In this document: piece by piece, positions 10,264 to 21,199 of the stretch
How the letters are laid out: each line of letters begins with the position of its first letter
Position numbering within the stretch: position 1 is the stretch's first letter
Source: Leptodactylus fallax
Taxonomy: Eukaryota > Chordata > Amphibia > Anura > Leptodactylidae
Assembly (NCBI GenBank): GCA_947044405.1
Contig: CAMRHE010000077.1
Span: forward strand, 5,113,501 to 5,177,500
DNA length: 64,000 nucleotides
Direction: 5' to 3'
Notes under the pieces: model-generated
What the model was told of the DNA's origin: nothing
The model's database searches: none
The model's input: only the letters and a program-made list of their open reading frames with translations
Translations under genes and position numbers: made by a program

Positions 10264-11242
10264 TGTGAACCGAGAGCAAGGCAGGTGGTTTGGACTCCGC
10301 AACCAGAAATGAACGCACACGCGGTAGTTCAAGAAAAAAATATATATTTACTATAAGTTAATAAAGGCTAGTTAAAGGTAAAATGACAGGGCTAAAGACA
10401 AGCAAAATATACAATATAGCATGAACAATTTCAAGGCAAATTCTGCAATGGTTTCTACTTTTACTCTGTCCACTTCTGCAGTATGGACACTGAATGAACA
10501 ATATACTCAAAACTATCCCTAACTGACCCTGACTTCACATTTGGGTGCACCCCCTTTTCCCCAGTGGTCCAGGTGGACCGCTTACAGTCTGTAGAAGCGC
10601 GCGGTGGGGCCCAAAGTCGGTCCTTTCTTTTATAGTGAAGCGTCCTCTCCTCACGGTTATCAGGATCTTGGGAGAAATGAAGTCCTCTTTAACAGACAGG
10701 GAAACCAACTGAAGGCAATGTAATCCAACAGCAGATTCCACTCAGCACACTGACAGTCCTGCAGAATCCATACACTGAGCTGGGATGTAAGCCGGGATTT
10801 AGCAGGTGCCGTCCAGTACATCAACAGCACTGCGAGTCTCTATCTGTGGTATCCATATACACAGTCACAATGTCAGTCTCACTGATCAGCCACTGAGCAC
10901 AGTTCCTTTCACGTGGACTCACTAGTCCTGTTGTCTCTTTACACTCTGTTTGTCTCTGGACCAAGATACAGCTTAGCTGTACAGAAAAATCTCCACACCA
11001 GTTCAATACAACACTTGCCAAGATGGCTGCTGCTCTCTGTCTCGTCACTTCCTGCTTCTCTGCTCACACTCTGTCTGCAGAACAGGCAGGCTGACATAAA
11101 AGGGGGGGGGGGGTCTCACTCCAGCATCATGTCACAATTACAGTGGCTGCTGTCTTAAAGGAACAGAATCACAGAAATACATTCAACATTAACAGTTTAT
11201 ACAGACAAATGAAGCTTAAGACAACATTGGCTGTCTCTTACA
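10264..11242 (-). repeat. 5' LTR of the Ty3/Gypsy element (979 bp)
   Basis: It is the twin of 4075-5051; I found two substitutions (in the blocks corresponding to 4392 and 4431) and one extra base in each of two adjacent homopolymers (A4G12 here versus A3G11). As the 5' LTR it should carry the element promoter: TATAAAAG on the minus strand at 10634-10627, placing transcription start near 10600. I did not find a convincing minus-strand AATAAA in the R/U5 part. Confidence 0.97.
10627..10634 (-). promoter_or_regulatory. TATA box of the Ty3/Gypsy 5' LTR
   Basis: TATAAAAG on the minus strand inside the 5' LTR, at a position that gives a U3-R-U5 layout with R starting near 10600. The same box is in the 3' LTR at 4445-4438. 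Motif-based only. Confidence 0.6.
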
Positions 11243-11429
11243 AACAGACACACTTTGACACAGAAAAAAATGTGTTAAAACGTGTTGCTCAACCGCATAG
11301 ATTTCTGTTGCTAAAATGGATGTCAAAAATGCATACTTCTGACTCTGTTTTACCTCCATGACCTCATAAACCATTGCATTTAACAGAAAGAAAAGCATTG
11401 TTACAAATGAACAATGGATGGAGAGGTGT

Positions 11430-11850
11430 ACTCTGGGGTCTCCTCAGACCCAAGAATATAATAAGTGGATGCCCAGGGGAGGCGAAAGAAAATAACAAAC
11501 AGCTCACTCCTCCTGAGTGTCTAGCGGTCCCCTGGTATCTTTTTCCGGCCTCTTCCAGCCCGTGTATGACATCATGCACCTGCTGACTCCCACCCCCGGG
11601 TCACTGCTAAGGTCTGTGATTGGGCCTCAGTGGTCACGCAGGGTGTGCTGACATCACACTGCTTTGATATAGCGTTGTGATGCCAGCACACCCCAATCAT
11701 AGGTCTCAGCGGTTACCTTGAAGTACATGATGTCATCCAGGGGCCAGAAGAGGCCAGAAGAAGACACCAGGAGATTTCCAGACATGCAGAAGAGGTGAAC
11801 AAGGTGAGTATAGCTGTTTGTTATTTTCACTCATCTCCCATGGGCCTTCA
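11430..11850. repeat. Palindromic non-coding repeat
   Basis: Left arm (aataacaaacagctcac at about 11489, then cctcttccag) pairs with the right arm (gccagaagagg, then gtgagtatagctgtttgtta at about 11803). An internal short inverted repeat 'tggggtctcctcagaccc' resembles the 'ggggtcttttcagacccc' module of the hAT core at 26840-27680. It looks like a MITE whose termini I could not fix. Confidence 0.5.
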
Positions 11851-11859
11851 AAAGGATGC

Positions 11860-12345
11860 CAGTTATATAAAATTGTATACCTTTTTTGGCAGATCTATAT
11901 AGTCGCCATACATGTTCCATAGTATTAATTTTTAAAAGGACTATTAGTGTGTGTTCACATGGCAGGAATTTTAAGGCAGGCATCCACCTCAGATTCCTCT
12001 TCATTTTACGTTTCCCCTGGTTCCCGTGACTGAATACTGCAGCAGAATGGGCCTATTCAGTGGACTGTCTCAAGCTGCAGATTCTGTCACTCAATCAGCT
12101 GCGGAATACGCAGCAAGACTTAGCAAGATGCGTATTTTTTCAGCATCCTGATCTGGTCTCTGCCTCCCATTGAATACTACAATTCAATAAATACTATCCT
12201 GCTTTAAAAACTCGCACGAAGAATAAAATTAAGATAACTCTGCATGTTACAAATATATTTCAAACACAACAAAGGATATAGCTATGACCTCTAAAAACAA
12301 AAATCTGTTGATTATGACAATTTTATTTTATTTCCCTACCCTGTT
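11860..12345. other. Non-coding with an old dispersed repeat
   Basis: Positions 11945-12200 (gtgtgttcacatggcagga … cagcatcctgatctggtctctgcctcccattga) resemble 29339-29515, 51352-51545 and 52440-52630, so this is a dispersed repeat. Nothing coding is seen. Confidence 0.4.
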
Positions 12346-12598
12346 ATGCTCGGTTCACACTAGCGTTGTGCTCTCCATCATTTGGGTCCGCCGGGAGACC
12401 CAAATGATGGAGAGCCGGACCACTAAAATAGCGGTTACACACAGATACCAGCAGATGTCATTGCCTATAATGAGGTCCACCGTTTTAAAACTGAAAGCGG
12501 TGGAGAAAAAAGTCCTCTGTGCAAGGCTTTTCTCTCCACCGATTTTCAGCGGTTTCTGCACAGATATGAACCCTTCCTTAGTCTTGGAATTAGTATAA
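12346..12598. repeat. MITE of the 'ggttcacactagcgtt' family
   Basis: Contains ggttcacactagcgttgtg, an internal inverted repeat 'ctccatcatttgggtccgcc'/'gacccaaatgatggag', and the 'gcagatatgaaccc' end. Related copies lie at 23585-23800, 33113-33668, 46285-46525, 53572-53845, 54340-54530 and 56757-56955. Non-coding. Confidence 0.5.
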
Positions 12599-12690
12599 TG
12601 TTGTACCGTGTTAGCCATAGAAAGTAGCAGAAGAGTGAAGAAATCAGGCGATACCTTTTAGAGGCTAACTGAGTGTATTTGATAATAAGC

Positions 12691-12718
12691 TTTCGAGAGT
12701 GCTAGCTCTCTTCTTCAG
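12691..12718 (-). ncRNA. Partial hammerhead-ribozyme-like core, PLE copy A
   Basis: The minus strand reads CTGAAGA, a GAGAG/CTCTC stem with loop CTAGCA, then GAAA. This matches the CUGANGA-stem II-GAAA part of the hammerhead core. PLE terminal repeats are known to carry hammerhead ribozymes. I could not find stem III with the U-H cleavage site or a convincing stem I, so self-cleavage is not established. Confidence 0.35.
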
Positions 12719-12930
12719 ACATGGTGTAATACTCGAAACTGAAAATTCACACTATTTATACATACACAAGACATGGATCTTCAAAAGGATCTTGGAATAA
12801 CAAAATGCAATATAAGTAGGGAAGTATTTATTACAACAGGTCAGGAAATAAACAGTCTAAAATTTGTGGTGCGTGACAGTGGGATCTGTTATCTATCTGT
12901 AATCAGGTGGTGATTTGTGATTCTCACAGG

Positions 12931-13840
12931 TCATACATAGTGTGACATGAAGCTGGCATGAATATTAAGTCCAAATTGCAGAGTTTGAAATTTTTGCATT
13001 AACTTGTATTCCCATCCTTTCCTCTCATTCTGCGTCTTAAAATTTCCCATTAAAACCACAACCTGCAAATCTTTAATAGAGTGGTCTTCTCTGAAGAAAT
13101 GTGCGGCCACTGGGAGATCTGTTCTGCTGTTATTAATGTTACATCTGTGTGAGTTCATGCGCTGACTAAGTCTCTGCCCTGTTTCCCCCACATAGAGGCC
13201 TGTGGTGGGACATTGCAAACACATTATGAGATACACCACATTGGAAGACCTGCAGGAAAATGTCCCCCTAATTCTATGCACCTGTTGTGACTGTGAGATA
13301 GGCACACTGTCAGCGGTGTGGATGTGCTTGCAGGTCATGCACCTGTTTTGCAGGTAAGGTTAGGTGCCATTTTCAGTTGGGGACTTCAGGGCACTCCAGA
13401 CAATAACACGCCTCAGGTTTGGTGGTTGTCGAAAGGAAAGGAGGGGGGACTGGAAATATGTCCTTGAGTCTGTTGTCCCTATGTAGCACAGGAGCTCCTT
13501 GACAATCCTTCGTAGGATCTCCAGCTGTGGGTTGTAGGTGACAACTAGGGGCACTCGGGCTTCTTTCTGGGTCTCTTTATATGTGAGCAGACTGTCTATG
13601 TTAATGGCTGCCGCTTTGTTTAATTGGTCGTCCGTCACTTTTGTTTTTTATCCCAATCGGAGAAATTTCGTCCTCAGATCCAGGAGGTGCTTGTCCAGGT
13701 CTTCTTTGTTGGAGCAAATACGATTGTAATATAATAGATTGTCTTGTGTGCTTGGGGTGGAAGCTGTCGTTTCTCAGGTAGGCCGTTCTGTCTGTGGGTT
13801 TGTGGTATATTGATGTCAGTAGCCGGTGGTCTTTAATGTA
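12931..13840 (-). pseudogene. PLE RT thumb and GIY-YIG endonuclease, broken
   Basis: Read from 13840 down: YHKPTDRTAYL…SFHPKH (end of the RT), a shift of frame near 13730, a segment with LRTKFLRLG then a TAA nonsense codon at about 13650, the RT thumb (VVTYNPQLEILRRIVKEL; 13360-13638), another stop, then MTCKHIHTADS and the GIY-YIG domain (VVYLIMCLQC … GLYVGETGQRLSQR … H; 12931-13338). The Cys-rich 'RCMTC' before the nuclease is typical of PLEs. At least one frameshift and two stops make this a pseudogene; the nuclease module alone is uninterrupted. Confidence 0.8.
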
Positions 13841-15445
13841 CAGTGGGGAAAAAAAAGTATTTAGTCAGCCACCAATTGTGCAAGTTCCCCACTTAAAAAA
13901 AAATGAGAGAAGCCTGTAATTGACATCATAGGTAGACCTCAACTATGAGAGACAAAATGAGAAAACAAATCCAGAAAATCACATTGTCTGATTTTTAAAG
14001 AATTTATTTGCAAAGTATGGTGGAAAATAAGTATTTGGTCAATAACAAAAGTTCATCTCAATACTTTGTTATATATCCTTTGTTGGCAATGACAAGAGGT
14101 CAAACGTTTTCTGTAAGTCTTCACAAGGTTGGCACACACTGTTGCTGGTATGTTGGCCCATTCCTCCATGCAGATCTCCTCTAGAGCAGTGATGTTTTGG
14201 GGCTGTCACTGGGCAACACGGACTTTCAACTCCCTCCAAAGGTTTTCTATGGGGTTGAGATCTGGAGACTGCCTAGGCCACTCCAGGACCTTGAAATGCT
14301 TCTTACAAAGTCACTCCTTCATTGCCCTGGCAGTGTGCTTGGGATCATTGTCATGCTGAAAGACCCAGCCATGTTTCATCTTCAATGCCCTTGCTGATGG
14401 AAGGAGGTTTGCACTCAAAATTTCACGATACATGGCCCCATTCATTCTTTCATGTACACGGATCAGTTGTCCTGGTCCCTTTGCAGAGAAACAGCCCCAA
14501 AGCATGATGTTGCCACCCCCATGCTTCACAGTAGGTATGGTGTTCTTTGGATGCAGCTCAGCATTCACTCTCCTCCAAACACGACAAGTTGTGTTTCTAC
14601 CAAATAGTTCTACTTTGGTTTCATCTGACCATATGACATTCTCCCAATACTCTTCTGGAACATCCAAATGCTCTCTAGCAAACTTCAGACGGGCCCGGAT
14701 ATGTACTGGCTTAAGCAGGGGGACACGTCTGGCACTGCAGGATCTGAGTCCCTGGCGGCGTAGTGTGTTACTGACGGTAGCCTTTGTTACTTTAGTCCCA
14801 GCTTTCTGCAGGTCATTCACTAGGTAACCCCATGTGGTTCTGGGATTTTTGCTCACCGTTCTTGTGATCATTTTGACCCCACAGGGTGAGATCTTGCGTG
14901 GAGCCCCTGATCTAGGGAGATTATCAGTGGTCTTGTATGTCTTCCATTTTCTAATTATTGCTCCCACAGTTGATTTCTTCACATCAAGCTGCTTGCCTAT
15001 TGCAGATTCAGTCTTCCCAGCCTGGTGCAGGTCTACAGTTTTGTTTCTGGTGTCCTTCCACAGCTCTTTGGTCTTCACCATAGTGGAGTTTGGAGTGTGA
15101 CTGTTTGAGGTTGTGGACAGGTGTCTTTTATACTGACAACAATGTCAAACAGGAGCCATTACTACAGGTAATGAGTGGAGGACAGAGGAGCCTCTTAAAG
15201 AAGAAGTTACAGGTCTGTGAGAGCCAGAAATCTTGCTTGTTTGTAGGTGACCAAATACTTATTTTCCACCATAATTTGCAAATAAATTCTTAAAAAATCA
15301 GACAATGTGATTTTCTGGATTTGTTTTCTCATTTTGTCTCTCATAGTTGAGGTCTACCTATGATGTCAATTACAGGCCTCTCTCATCTTTTTAAGTGGGA
15401 GAACTTGCACAATTGGTGGCTGACTAAATACTTTTTTCCTCACTG
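13841..15445 (-). mobile_element. Tc1/mariner element 2 (Tc1 family A), inserted in PLE copy A
   Basis: Same family as 1377-2920, in reverse orientation. Ends CAGTGGGGAAAA (left) and its inverse TTCCTCACTG (right, one mutation), flanked by TA at 13839-13840 and 15446-15447. The TA target lies inside PLE coding sequence, so this insertion is younger than PLE copy A. Long TIRs of about 200 bp. Confidence 0.9.
14058..15081 (-). pseudogene. Tc1 transposase, copy 2, degraded
   Basis: Starts [13 protein letters not shown] at 15081 and reads 256 residues through D153 (WSDETK) and QHDNDPKHT before a TGA at the codon that is Arg in the KERLRKK motif. A second stop follows in VAQ*QPQN, and a 1-bp insertion shifts the frame close to the C-terminus. 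The [11 protein letters not shown] glutamate motif is still readable (DD34E). Nonfunctional. Confidence 0.9.
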
Positions 15446-15550
15446 TATATTGTGGTGTCCAGAAATTGGATTTCACTCTCTGAATAGCTAAGTTTAAGGT
15501 TGATGGTAGGGTGAAAGTCATTGAAGTCATTATGTAATTGAAGACAACAG

Positions 15551-16272
15551 ACTCCAGGATCTGAGGACGAAATTTCTACGATTGGGATACAAACCAAAAG
15601 TGACGGACAACCAATTAAACAAAGCAGCAGCCATTAACATAGACAGTCTGCTCACATATAAAGAGACCCAGAAAGAAGCCCAAGTGCCCCTAGTTGTCAC
15701 CTACAACCCACAGCTGGAGATCCTACGAAGGATTGTCAAGGAGCTCCAAACTGTGCTACATAGGGACAACAGACTCAAGGACATATTTCCAGTCCCCCTT
15801 TCCTTTCCTTTTGACAACCACCAAACCTGAGGCGTATTATTGTCTGGAGTGCCCTGAAGGCCCCAACTGCAAAACAGGTGCATGACCTGCAAGCACATCC
15901 AAACCTCTGACAGTGTACCTATCCCACAGTCACAACAAGTGCATAGAATTAGGGGGACATTTTCCTGCAGGTCTTCCAACGTGGTGTATCTCATAATGTG
16001 TGTGCAATGTTCCAACACAGGCCTCTATGTGGGGGAAACAGGGCATGAACTCACACAGATTTAACATTAATAACAGCAGAACAGATCTCCCAGTGGCCGC
16101 ACATTTCTCCAGAGAAGACCACTCTATTGAAGATTTGCGAGTTTTGGTTTTAATGGGAAATTTTAAAATGCAGAATGAGAGGAAAGAATGGGAATACAAG
16201 TTAATGCAAAAATTTCAAACTCTGCAATTTGGACTTAATATTCATGCCAGCTTCATGTCACACTATGTATGA
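15551..16272 (+). pseudogene. PLE RT thumb/GIY-YIG endonuclease, copy B, broken
   Basis: Segments GYKPKVTDNQLNKAAAINID…PLVVTYNPQLEILRR (15582-15830), then MTCKHIQTSDSVPI…VVYLIMCVQCSNTGLYVGETG (15882 onward). A small deletion just after GETG removes the residues between it and MNSHRFNINN and shifts the frame; the rest reads in another frame to SHYV at 16270. A further frame change precedes MTCKH. Copy B keeps the Tyr codon (GGATAC) where copy A has a stop. Nonfunctional relic. Confidence 0.78.
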
Positions 16273-16481
16273 CCTGTGAGGGTCACAAATCACCACCTGA
16301 TTACAGATAGATAACAGATCCCACTGTCACGCACCACAAATTTTAGACTGTTTATTTCCTGACCTGTTGTAAATACTTCCCTACTTATATTGCATTTTGT
16401 TATTCCAAGATCCTTTTGAAGATCCTTGTCTTGTGTATGTATAAATAGTGTGAATTTTCAGTTTCGAGTATTACACCATGT

Positions 16482-16509
16482 CTGAAGAAGAGAGCTAGCA
16501 CTCTCGAAA
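16482..16509 (+). ncRNA. Partial hammerhead-ribozyme-like core, PLE copy B
   Basis: CTGAAGA, a GAGAG/CTCTC stem, then GAAA, base for base as in copy A. The preceding 'ttacaccatgt' would be one strand of stem I, but no clear partner follows. Candidate only. Confidence 0.35.
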
Positions 16510-16576
16510 GCTTATTATCAAATATATTCAGTTAGCCTCTAAAAGGTATCACCTGATTTCTTCACTCTTCCATTAG

Positions 16577-17350
16577 TCTTAGAATATCAGTATTATATTA
16601 GATTTTGTACAATAGGTATATTTTGCTAACACTTTACTAAATTGGCATTTGCTTAAAGTGAAGGTTCCATTTCAAATATATTTAAATATGGAGCCATGTG
16701 GGTGTTTCCTTTCAGTGATAGGTATCAGAAACACTTCCCTACCTCTTCCTGTGTGTGATCATTGCCTCATCACATAACATACCATGTTGCATATACCACA
16801 CACGCTCCACTCCTCTCTTACTGTGTGAGACTGTCCTGTTCTATATCCTTACATGGTATATTTGTTGCAGAAACTGCAGCACATGTTTTATTCATCTGAA
16901 AAGGGCTTGTACAATTCTATGTGCTTACCACCAAAACAGCCCTATTCAGATGAAGGTGTAACAAGCTAAAAGAACTAAAAGATTTTCACGGCCTAATGTT
17001 ACGGTAGGGGGTTATTAATAGAAAATATAGCACAGTAGTCAACATCCCCTGGCACAGCGCCTTCTTTGCTTTATTACCAATGATTGCCCCCTCCCCTATA
17101 CTGTCAGCCCTTTGTCATCTGCACGTACCAGTCTCACCCATAACTTGGAAGTTATGGAAGTGACCCCTGGCCATCACAGGCCGCTGATTGGCCTCAGTGG
17201 TCACGTGCGGCGGGGACTTCCAACGGACCATGCTGGGAGGCACTGGAGCACCGGGGAAAGGTGAGTATGATTATTTTTTTTTTATTTTTTTCACCTCCCC
17301 CAGCCTATTTAAAATATGAAATTTTGGCTCGGACAACCCCTTTCAAGAGG
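16577..17350. repeat. Unassigned AT-rich DNA, then half of a palindromic MITE
   Basis: 16577-17030 shows no gene or clear repeat. From about 17100 to 17345 lies one arm of a MITE with 'gctgattggcctcagtggtcacgtg' and 'aggtgagtatgattatttt', ending 'ggacaacccctttcaag' (TTAA decayed). The same modules recur at 59667-59990 and 29854-30175. Confidence 0.5.
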
Positions 17351-17639
17351 ATCTTTCACCAGCTTCAGTTCTTGTGTCCTTTAATAAGTACTACTCAAAT
17401 TATTCTGGGCCAGAGCACCAGGACCGGCATCAGCATCCAGCATACCTGGGCAGATGCCAGGGCCCACTGCTCAGATGAGAACTAAAAACATCAGTTTGTC
17501 TGTCCACAACCCCTATCAGCCCCATTTCTCCTCTCTCTCCTCTTTGACCTATGACCTCTGTAGCTGTTGTCTTCTCTAAGATATCTTTGAAACGTTTATT
17601 TATTTCAGTAATTAAATTAAAAAAGTGACCTCCTATATT

Positions 17640-17935
17640 TTCTAGATTCTTTATACACAGAGTGTTCTATTCAAGTGTTTTATTTCTGTAAATGTTGATT
17701 ATGGATTACAGGTAATGAAAACCCAAATCTAAGAAAATTAGAATATTGTGAAAAAGTTCAGTATTGTAAATTCAGTGTCACCTGCCAAGGTTTCCTAAGC
17801 CTTTAAATGGTCCCTCAGCCTGGTTCAGTAGGACACACAGTCATGGAAGACGCTGATTATGAATTGTATTACTGAATTACTGAAATGAATGAACAGTTCA
17901 AAGATATTCTAATTTATTGAGATGCACCTGTAGTA
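17640..17935. repeat. Degenerate DNA-transposon fragment, superfamily uncertain
   Basis: Contains 'aagaaaattagaatattgtga' and ends 'gatattctaatttattgagatgcacctgta', blocks I recall from a common non-autonomous DNA transposon of fish and frogs. No protein is recognisable. It is followed by several hundred bases with no assignable feature. Confidence 0.4.
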
Positions 17936-19580
17936 CTTCTTCTGTAACTGAGGTGCACAGGGATGAACAGCTGGTATGTGAGCGGCCGCAAATATCTCAT
18001 AAGCAGCGAAAGTTTTAATCATGTTAGTTTGCTAATGTTTATAACTGCATTTGTTCTGTTCTGGGACTTGTAGTACCTCACCCTTGTGAGTTTGTACAGT
18101 ATATGTGTAGTTGTAATGAGGAATGCTTACAACAAATGTCCAGTGAAAAAAACATAAAATGATAAAACTCAATAGACCCCATTGTAAGTCAGTGGGATCT
18201 GTTGGGTAATTGGGTAAAGGTGGTGCCATGAGACATAGCCGAAACTGTCATTCTTTACATTTATAATAGAAGCCACGATGCAGATGTGAACAAAGCCTTA
18301 AATAGTTTTTTGTGATTTTAGAGTTTGGAAAAAGTGTATTGTAACTACAATTAATGTTTTATATGTATGGTAACTGTATTCATGTATGCATCCAACCAGT
18401 GCTTATAGTACTGTATCAGTAAGGTTAAGTTCACTCTTTTTAGTTTGTTGTTCCCCCACCCTTCACAGCAATGTTAGAGAGACAGAAAATTTCTTCTTCC
18501 ATTCAGAAATAGCATATATGATGTTCTATATGTATCACAGCACTCACTGGTTTTAATTGACTGACAGGAGACCCACCACTGAAACTCTGTCACCCCCATG
18601 GGCCTGCCAAAACCTGGAACCAGCCTTCCAGAGCACACAAGGGGGTGCAATTTCATGCTCTGATATGATGTGCCCTTGATTGGACAGTATAAGAGAGCTC
18701 AGAATCATGCCCCTTGTCTGATTGTGCCTGAGACCACCCAGTTGACAGTACAGAGCTTAAATTAGCATATTGGGCACCAAACCTGATTGCTTGGGAACGG
18801 TAGGGGCTAAAGAAAAAATTCCAACTGCACCAGAATCAGTGTATCAGCTCCTATTAAAGAATCCAAGTAACTGGAGTTAGTACAAGTGGAGAAAGGTCCT
18901 GTTTTTGACCTCCTATAACAGACAGTTTGACATACTATTACTGTCATGGCTGACACTGTGCCCTTGAACCAACTGTGGAAGGATATCTGTATTGCAAAGA
19001 CACAGTATTGCCCCAATTACCATCATCAAAGTCAACTCTTATCTCTACAGGTAACTAAAATCTCTACAGTTAACCAAAAAGGGATAGGGGAAGGAAGGTG
19101 CCCTTGTAACCATCATTGTTCGATCGGGCAACATGATTTCTGGGGCTGGCATAACTATGGCAAGTGCCTGGGATCTATTGCTTGTAAATACCTAAGCCAC
19201 ACTAATTGTATACCCTAATATACAGGTATGGCAGTATATTTTAAGTGAAGAATTACTGGCAAAATCTCTTTATAGGACTAAAAAAATAGATTAAATGATA
19301 AAATAGAGTAAACCAATTACACAAAACTATTTCTTTACGAAGTACATTTATTTTATAATATAAATCTTATGTACACTAGTGTAATATCCACATGTTATTA
19401 TAGTAGTATTATAAAACAGTATACATACTTCTTTTTAGGTTAGCGTGAACACCATTAAAAATTTTCAAAAAGTATATATAGCAAATGTATTTTTTTTTTC
19501 TTTTTTGCTTGTCCAACAAAATTAAATTTATAAAAATTAAACACTAAACATATAAACACCTCAAAATTGTATATGTGGAA
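17936..19580. repeat. Non-coding; half T2-like MITE (family B) at 18690-18905
   Basis: 18690-18905 (gacagtacagagcttaaattagca … cagaatcagtgtatcag … gagaaaggtcctg) is a decayed right half of the MITE seen at 52692-53138. The remaining bases show no gene or obvious repeat. Confidence 0.45.
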
Positions 19581-19584
19581 ACTA

Positions 19585-19587
<3 letters not shown>

Positions 19588-19628
<41 letters not shown>

Positions 19629-19672
19629 CTGTATATATTATGTAAAATATATATATATATATATATATATAT
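19588..19672. repeat. AT dinucleotide microsatellite (two blocks)
   Basis: (TA)n at about 19588-19624 and (AT)n at about 19647-19671 separated by 'catactgtatatattatgtaaa'. Surrounding AT-rich DNA (19673-21190) has no recognised feature apart from short homopolymers. Confidence 0.9.
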
Positions 19673-21199
19673 TATGTATAATAAAAATAAATATAATTGT
19701 AAATATATAAATATAAAAAAAGACTTCATATTGTTGCATTGATAATAAAAATAACCTAAAAAAGTATTCTTTCCAGAAGGGGTTAAAGTTTAGTCCACTT
19801 GGTAGCTTCAGTGCTCTGTGGTACGTCTCATATCTCTTAGAATTCTAAAACAGACTTCAAGACAGAAGTGGCATCAGCGCCCATGTGTGAGAAACCTACA
19901 CCGATATGTAGCAACTCTTATTACACAAAATAAATTTTTGCAACTCATGCACTATTCATTACAAGGGCAGTTCCACATCAACTTTTTTTTTTGTAGTATG
20001 TCTTTACTTTATGCAACTTTTTGCCCCATGGGAACCTACAGGATCTGTTGCTGTCATACTGCAATAAACACTTGTTTAGATGTGCCCTAACACATCTAGA
20101 AAAATGTAAGTATAATATTACAGCATTGCCCACAGTTACTATTGGCATCAGCTATAAAAATGTGTTTTATTCTATTTGCAAGAATGATAATATAAATGTA
20201 TTTAAGCAATATTCAAGACAACTATCACAACACAAGACCATGCAAATAAAAGCTGGATTATTACAGCCATACAAAAGTAATGGACTGGCTACAAGCAAAT
20301 AAAATCTGAAAGCAAATAAATTCATGGCTGTCTTATTGGCATCGATTGTGACTAATATCCATCCACATCCATTCCTTCATAGTGTTCTTTGCCTTAATCT
20401 AATAGCAAGTCACATTAGGAGAAAAAATATGCTGCAGTTTCCCACATGTATATCTCTACCATATAAAGAGGAAATGGAAAAGACTTTAGTAACTTTACCT
20501 TATTAGATGGACATCAGGTTCTAGTAGTGCTAGCTTTTGTGTAGCTGTGGTCTTACTTTAAATGCATCCTATGAAAACAGGAAGGGTAAAAAGAGGAAAC
20601 CAATATTAAGCCAGTAATGATGAAAGAACTGTTCCTCTTCTTCTAACTAACTAATGAGTACAATATTTTAAGGTCAGTTAAGCCACATGGGAGTTGTTGA
20701 GGAGGCCCCTGTATAATGCTTAGACATCTTTCTGTTAGGATTCTTTCATCTTCAGTCATATACAAAGATCTGTGACAGTAGGTACTGGGGGACAAGAATC
20801 TCTCACATTGAGGAGAGCACCAGTGAAGGTGTGTAGAGTTTGAATTGCCTTTTGCCCTCTACTTAGCATCTACATATCACAAGGCATTATGGGAAGGGAG
20901 CTGGGAGCTCATACGCCCTCTGTTGGATGTAACAGATCCTCAATTTGCTTTTGACTCACCGAGTCTTGAGACATCAAATGGGATTTTAGCCAAGCCAATT
21001 TCACTTATCTGCGTACTGCTCTTCTTGGTGAAATAAACACACAACCAGTAATGGGCATCTCAGTGCTATTAAATGGGTTGGCCCACCTGACACCTTGATG
21101 ACAAATAAGTGTTAAAAAAAAAAAAAAAAGTATCTCCTCCCCTCTAGTGCCACCTCATCTGCCATCTAGTAGTCATTTTATGAGACCAATTTCAGTTGT

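Larger units (their letters stand above)
4071..11246 (-). mobile_element. Complete Ty3/Gypsy LTR retrotransposon
   Basis: This full-length element reads on the minus strand in the order 5' LTR (10264-11242), PBS, gag, pol, PPT, 3' LTR (4075-5051). A 4-bp duplication AACA flanks it (4071-4074 and 11243-11246). Pol order protease-RT-RNase H-integrase places it in Ty3/Gypsy (Metaviridae) rather than Ty1/Copia. There is no env frame and no chromodomain after the integrase. The two LTRs differ by only two substitutions and a 2-bp homopolymer length change by eye, and both coding frames are open, so the copy is young and may be competent. The clade is uncertain; tRNA-Ser priming and lack of a chromodomain recall Mag-type elements, but that is a guess. 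Confidence 0.96.
12604..15545 (-). mobile_element. Penelope-like element copy A, 5'-truncated, split by Tc1
   Basis: On the minus strand this fragment holds the end of a reverse transcriptase, a GIY-YIG endonuclease and the 3' UTR of a Penelope-like element (PLE). The 5' part (15446-15545) and 3' part (12604-13840) are separated by Tc1 copy 2. Dropping that element with one TA restores a continuous coding sense, EIQFLDTTIY-IKDHRLL. The 5' end is truncated, typical of target-primed insertion, and abuts PLE copy B in opposite orientation at about 15545. The genus (Neptune, Poseidon or Penelope) is not settled. Confidence 0.85.
15545..16570 (+). mobile_element. Penelope-like element copy B, 5'-truncated
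   Basis: Homologous to copy A but on the plus strand, starting within the RT end (ctccaggatctgaggacgaa, near 15551) and running through the RT thumb, GIY-YIG and 3' UTR to about 16570. It lacks the extreme 3' end present in copy A (12604-12628). With copy A it forms a head-to-head inverted pair. It lies outside the Tc1 element. Confidence 0.83.

Noticed and set aside
10231..10332. Upstream extension of the gag frame (34 codons)
   Set aside because: It translates the LTR end and the PBS; the Met at 10230 gives a normal Gag start just downstream of the PBS.
14129..15100. Plus-strand open frames of 76-131 codons over Tc1 copy 2
   Set aside because: They are antisense shadows of the transposase; the same frames recur antisense in copies 1 and 3.
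12604..16570. Complete hammerhead ribozyme in the PLE copies
   Set aside because: Only the CTGANGA-stem II-GAAA half could be matched; stem III, cleavage site and stem I were not found, so it is listed only as partial.
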